A stretch of 8,569 nt of DNA from Vulcanimicrobiota bacterium (GTDB lineage: Bacteria; Eremiobacterota; Eremiobacteria; Baltobacterales; Baltobacteraceae), in contig JAQBPL010000369.1 of the NCBI GenBank assembly GCA_028287545.1, forward strand, positions 1 through 8,569, read 5' to 3'. Both the position numbers and the translations under genes were made by a program. Positions 5,442 to 8,569 of this stretch are shown here, piece by piece; positions within the stretch are counted from its first letter, which is position 1; every line of letters starts with the position of its first letter. The notes below the pieces were generated by a model, which saw nothing but the letters and a program-made list of their open reading frames with translations, made no database searches and was not told where the DNA came from.

Positions 5442-6139
5442 CAGAGCGGCGCGAGCAATTGTGAGAGCAACGGCGTCGCCGGCATCGAGCGCAGTTCGTT
5501 CCACGACGCGTCTTGTACGGCGCGCCCGTCCTCGATCGCGATCGCGCGCGGGCATAGCCGTGCGAGCACGTCGGATTCATGGCCGACGACGAGCATCGTA
5601 AACCCGAGCTGCGTCTGCCACTCCACGATCGCAGCGACCAGCTCGCGCACGAGGTGACGGTCGAGCCCGCTGAACGGCTCGTCGAGCAAGACCACGGGCG
5701 GCTTGCGCGCGAGCATTCGAGCCAACGCGACTCGTCGCGCTTGCCCTCCGGAGATCGCGTGCGCCGGCGCTTGCCAGATCGGTCCGAGCTGCAGGCGTTC
5801 GCGCAGCTCCGCGACCCACGATGCGTTGGCGTCGCGCATCCCGTTCGTCAAACCGAACTCGACGTTGTCGCCGACGTGCAAATGCGGAAACAAGTTCGCA
5901 TCCTGCGTGAGGTACCCAAGCTGCCGCCGGTGCAGCGGCATCGCGGGCGGGAAGACGGTGCCCGCGCCGAGCGCGACGTGCCCGCCGTCGGGTTCCTCTG
6001 CTCCGGCGATACACGCGAGAACCGTACTCTTGCCCGAACCGGAGACTCCGAATAAGCCGCAGGCCTCGCCTGAGCCCAGCCGCACCGTCACGTCGACGGT
6101 GAAGCGCGGCCGCACCTTCACGATGTGAGCGTCAAGCAT
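5441..6139 (-). CDS. modC: ABC transporter ATP-binding protein, ModC/WtpC-like (molybdate/tungstate uptake)
   Basis: This 232-residue ATPase would power oxyanion import from the cytoplasmic face of the permease. All motifs are present: Walker A GVSGSGKST (31-39), Q-loop Q79 in YLTQDANLFPHL, signature ISGGQARRVALARML (from I129; the usual L is I), Walker B VVLLDEPFSGLD (D153, E154) and the switch histidine H187 in VVGHES. The TQDxxLFPHLxVxxNVxFGL stretch is typical of ModC-type proteins. It stops right after the nucleotide-binding domain, without the C-terminal TOBE/Mop domain that binds molybdate in E. coli ModC, so regulation by that domain is absent. The ATG at 6139 overlaps the permease gene by 8 bases. 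It is the last gene of the operon. Assignment to molybdate or tungstate rests on the neighbours; sulfate or another oxyanion is not excluded. Confidence 0.88.
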   Translation of the reverse strand: MLDAHIVKVRPRFTVDVTVRLGSGEACGLFGVSGSGKSTVLACIAGAEEPDGGHVALGAGTVFPPAMPLHRRQLGYLTQDANLFPHLHVGDNVEFGLTNGMRDANASWVAELRERLQLGPIWQAPAHAISGGQARRVALARMLARKPPVVLLDEPFSGLDRHLVRELVAAIVEWQTQLGFTMLVVGHESDVLARLCPRAIAIEDGRAVQDASWNELRSMPATPLLSQLLAPL

Positions 6140-6878
6140 TGGACGCCCGTCGCTGGGCGAGGACGTGCGCGAGCCAAGGGAGAGGCAGTGCGGTTACGAG
6201 GAACACGATGAGCAGCGGCATCACCGCCGGTAGCCCGAAGTTCTCGAGGCTCGTCCACAAAGCGACCGGCATCCCCGCCGGGTAGTACGCGGTGATCACC
6301 ACCGCTCCGAACTCGGTCAGTGCGCGAACCCACGCGAGGCTGAGCGCAACCGCGAAACCCAAGCGCGCAATCGGGAAGGTGATGCGCCAAAACACATTCC
6401 AGCGATCGTGCCCCAGCAAGCCCCCTTGGATCTCGAGCGTGCGCGGTACGCTATCGAGCGCCGCGACGGCGCCTAAAATGTAGTAGCCGATGCTGACGTA
6501 GACTTGGGTGACGACGAACGCGAGCGGCGTGTTCGTCATCTTGAGCCCGAAGCGATCGAGAAATGCGCCCAACGCGTGCGGCCCAAATGCCAGCGAGAGC
6601 AAGATCCCCAGCGCCAGCGGCGGCAAGAGCACGGAGATCAGCAGGACCCCTTGCCACCATAGTCGTTCCCGCGTCGCGGCGCGTGAAATGTAGAGCGCCA
6701 TCGGCGTCCCGATGGTCACGACGATGACCATCGCAACGGCGGTGAAGACCAGCGAGACGCGAACCGAATCGATGGTGGTCGAGCCGTCGCCCCATCGCCA
6801 CTGGCCCACGGGGACGAACAATCCGGCGAACGGGTAGAGCAGCGCGAGCGCAAACGCGATCGCGGCGACGCGCTTCAC
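6132..6878 (-). CDS. modB: ABC transporter permease, ModB/WtpB-like
   Basis: This is a 248-residue inner-membrane permease. Hydrophobic segments are visible at about 4-24, 40-64, 76-97, 118-141, 173-197 and 216-240, the usual number for ModB/CysT-type permeases. The cytoplasmic EAA-type coupling loop is at about 149-172 (EIQGGLLGHDRWNVFWRITF), followed by ALSLAWVRALTEFGAVVI, which is characteristic of molybdate/sulfate-class permeases. The start is GTG 6878, 18 bases after the binding-protein stop; no clear Shine-Dalgarno is seen. Its 3' end overlaps the ATPase gene by 8 bases. It would form the channel as a homodimer with the ATPase and receive ligand from the binding protein encoded upstream. 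Confidence 0.9.
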   Translation of the reverse strand: MKRVAAIAFALALLYPFAGLFVPVGQWRWGDGSTTIDSVRVSLVFTAVAMVIVVTIGTPMALYISRAATRERLWWQGVLLISVLLPPLALGILLSLAFGPHALGAFLDRFGLKMTNTPLAFVVTQVYVSIGYYILGAVAALDSVPRTLEIQGGLLGHDRWNVFWRITFPIARLGFAVALSLAWVRALTEFGAVVITAYYPAGMPVALWTSLENFGLPAVMPLLIVFLVTALPLPWLAHVLAQRRASNA

Positions 6879-6896
6879 GAGAACGTCGCCGGCCCG

Positions 6897-7814
6897 CTAC
6901 CCACGCAGCGGTGACGCGCCCGCCGGCGGGTCGTAGAAATACTGCCGGAAGATCGACTGCCCGCTTCCCGTCAGCCAGTCGACGAACGCTCGCGCTCGCT
7001 CTTTCTGCGCGGCTGCGCCGAGGACCGCGGCATAATAGACGAGCGGCTCCGGGTGGCGAATCACTCCGCCGATCTCGAGCGATTCCTGCGCGTAGCGGTC
7101 GCGCAGCGCATCGCTGCCGAGATTGATCTCAGACGGCAAGCGCACGTAGGGAAGATTGAACGGGCCCGGCTGGATTTTGTACGCCGACGACGCGTCGAGC
7201 TCGCCGCTCTGCAGGCGTGCCTCGACGGTCGGCTCGCTGAAGATTTGTGCCGGATTGACCGTCGGTCCCAAGATTTTCTGCGCGAGGCCGGGTTGCCGGT
7301 AGTATGCTTCCGCGAGCTGCAGCGTGAAAATGATATTCCGCCCTTGCGGGTCGGTCACCGGATCGGTTCTTCCGAAGCGCAGGTCGGGCTGCTGCAGAAT
7401 CTGCCACCAGGGCATCGCGCCCGGCTTCCCGGCCGCCGCGTCGGCGAACTGCCCCGCATATTTGCTTTTCGGACTGTACGCGATGACCATCTCGGTGCGA
7501 GCGATCGGTGTCGCGAGGCTCGCCTTGCCGGCTTTGAGGACGGTCATCATCGGTCCCGGCGTCACCGGAATGAACACGTCGGCGGCGATGCTCCCGCCGA
7601 CGATGAGCTTCGACAGAGCATCCGAACCTTGCGCGCGGCCGTGCATCTCGATGTGCAGCGTTCGCGCTGCGGCCGCCTTGATCGGACCTTCCATCATCGA
7701 GCCCATCGAGCCGGCATAGGAGACGTCGAGCGGCGTGAGCTCTTGCGCGCGTGCCGCGCGCGCGGCGAATGCCAGCGACGCAACGCCGGCGCCGAGCCAC
7801 AGACGACGATTCAT
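6897..7814 (-). CDS. Periplasmic/extracellular oxyanion-binding protein, ModA/WtpA-like
   Basis: From ATG 7814 this is 305 residues. Residues 1-23 are a signal peptide (NRRLWLGAGVASLAFAARAARA, cleavage before QEL); the twin arginine gives it a Tat-like look, but Sec export is equally possible. The mature part is a type II binding-protein fold with VSYAGSMGSMMEGPI, HGRAQGSDALSKLI, IAADVFIPV, EMVIAYSPKSKYAGQF, LRFGRTDPVTDPQGRNIIF and DASSAYKIQP, the pattern of tungstate/molybdate-binding WtpA/ModA proteins. No lipobox cysteine is present. The start overlaps the upstream regulator's stop as ATGA, and GGGAG lies 10 bases upstream (7825-7829). It ends in TAG, showing TAG is an ordinary stop here. 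Whether it prefers tungstate, molybdate or another oxyanion cannot be read from the sequence. Confidence 0.88.
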   Translation of the reverse strand: MNRRLWLGAGVASLAFAARAARAQELTPLDVSYAGSMGSMMEGPIKAAAARTLHIEMHGRAQGSDALSKLIVGGSIAADVFIPVTPGPMMTVLKAGKASLATPIARTEMVIAYSPKSKYAGQFADAAAGKPGAMPWWQILQQPDLRFGRTDPVTDPQGRNIIFTLQLAEAYYRQPGLAQKILGPTVNPAQIFSEPTVEARLQSGELDASSAYKIQPGPFNLPYVRLPSEINLGSDALRDRYAQESLEIGGVIRHPEPLVYYAAVLGAAAQKERARAFVDWLTGSGQSIFRQYFYDPPAGASPLRG

Positions 7815-8569
7815 GGCAGCTGTTCTCCCGTTCTCGTGACGTCGTACGACCTCATCGCTTCGAGGTCGCGGCGATATGACGCCGACCGCAACGCATCGAG
7901 CAATGCTCGAACCTCCGGCGTTCGCACGGCGCCGCGCGGAACGAGCAAAACACATCGCTCCTCGCGCAGCGGCATAAAATGCAAACCGAAGACGCTCGAA
8001 ACGCTTGCGGTGCCGACCGCGGCGTCGGCAAAGCCTTGCACGATGGCGCGCCCGGCGTCGAGCTGACCCGCGAGCTCTCGGCCGTAGCCCGCCACTCCGC
8101 GCGGATCGATGTCGGCCCGGCGTAAATGCTCGTCGAGCAGACGCCGCGCACCGGCTCCCGCCGGCCGATTCGCCAGGCGTGCCTTCGTCCGCTTGAGATC
8201 GGCGGCGCCGTGCAGGCCGAGCGGATTCCCGTGCCCGACGAGCCAGCCGGATTCCGTCGTCGCCAGTTCAAAGCGGGTGAATTCACCCATCTGCCGCGTT
8301 TGCTGCGGCGTGACGTCACCGTGAACGACGGCGGCATGCAGGTCCCCCCGAACGAGTGCGTCGAGCGCCGCGCGATTCGTCATCGAGAGCCACAGGACCC
8401 GAACGTGGCGGGATCGAGCCATGGCATGCCGCGAGAGCAGCCCGACTGCGGGATCGCAACCGGCAACGAAGACGTTCGGGACGGGGGTCTCGCCGGGCTC
8501 GATCGCGAGATGATCCTCGCGGAGCGCGTGGATAACCGTTCGGCTGCCGATCGTCGCAGCGGCCGTTCG
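7811..8569 (-). CDS. Transcriptional regulator with PBP-like ligand domain, N-terminus beyond the window
   Basis: The frame is open to the right edge, so 252 C-terminal residues are visible and the start lies outside; the ATG at 8422 is internal. The visible part resembles the PBP-like sensor domain (Pfam PF12727 type) of helix-turn-helix regulators: VFVAGCDPAVGLLSRHA, VRVLWLSMTNRAALDALVRG, DLHAAVVHGD, ESGWLVGHGNPLGL, LKRTKARLANRPAGAGARRL, DIDPRGVAGYGREL and DAGRAIVQGFADAAVGTASV. In such proteins an N-terminal HTH precedes this domain; the small stretch before it (about 40 residues) may be the end of that region or a linker. No signal peptide can be assessed. It overlaps the binding-protein gene by ATGA and heads the transport operon, so it probably senses the transported oxyanion and controls uptake. 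An alternative is a stand-alone binding protein, which seems less likely from the motif pattern. Confidence 0.8.
   Translation of the reverse strand, partial: RTAAATIGSRTVIHALREDHLAIEPGETPVPNVFVAGCDPAVGLLSRHAMARSRHVRVLWLSMTNRAALDALVRGDLHAAVVHGDVTPQQTRQMGEFTRFELATTESGWLVGHGNPLGLHGAADLKRTKARLANRPAGAGARRLLDEHLRRADIDPRGVAGYGRELAGQLDAGRAIVQGFADAAVGTASVSSVFGLHFMPLREERCVLLVPRGAVRTPEVRALLDALRSASYRRDLEAMRSYDVTRTGEQLP

Noticed and set aside
7053..8066. 337-residue open frame on the plus strand
   Set aside because: It is antisense to the binding-protein and regulator genes, Arg-rich and without recognisable motifs.

Overview
The window is high-GC (roughly two-thirds G+C by eye), gene-dense bacterial chromosome. 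Small gaps, GTG starts, 4-base start/stop overlaps, long antisense open frames caused by the base composition, a Sec/Tat-type secreted metal-binding protein and an OmpR-type regulator all fit a high-GC soil-type bacterium. Poorly cultured lineages such as Eremiobacterota/Vulcanimicrobiota or Dormibacterota are possible, but this is an impression and was not tested. I see no phage, IS, integron, CRISPR, rRNA or tRNA sequence.

Layout. (1) Bases 2-1644, plus strand: the 3' part of an MFS transporter gene, then, overlapping by ATGA, an ETHE1-like metallo-beta-lactamase-fold persulfide dioxygenase gene. That gene has an in-frame TGA at codon 20, in a spot where, as I recall, related proteins often carry cysteine. 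(2) Bases 1652-4688, minus strand: an apparent operon of a secreted two-domain DUF1259 (LppY/LpqO) protein, an exported YncE/YVTN beta-propeller and a chromate-transporter (ChrA) gene. The first two junctions are 4-base GTGA overlaps. The ChrA frame runs through both homologous halves but is broken by one in-frame TAG in the linker. (3) Bases 4689-4749: a 61-base divergent intergenic region, with an 11-base tandem repeat (CATGACG-type) at its right end that runs into the next gene. (4) Bases 4750-5415, plus strand: an OmpR/PhoB-family response regulator with no histidine kinase in the window. (5) Bases 5441-8569, minus strand: a molybdate/tungstate-type ABC uptake operon in the order regulator (5'-truncated, periplasmic-binding-protein-like sensor domain), binding protein, permease, ATPase.

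How the parts may work together (inference). The theme is oxyanion and sulfur handling: persulfide oxidation to sulfite beside an MFS carrier, a chromate/sulfate-type transporter with two exported partners, and molybdate/tungstate import with a dedicated ligand-sensing regulator. The response regulator probably controls itself and the divergent DUF1259-YncE-ChrA operon.

The two in-frame stops are the most unusual part. The TGA could be selenocysteine: it replaces a position often held by Cys, the frame is open on both sides, a Shine-Dalgarno and coupled start lie upstream, and a GG-loop hairpin follows it. The TAG in ChrA looks like a nonsense mutation, a gene fission or a consensus error. 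Two stops this close together also raise the plainer possibility of decay or sequence error. Read mapping and a search for selA/selB/selC/selD elsewhere in the genome would settle most of this.
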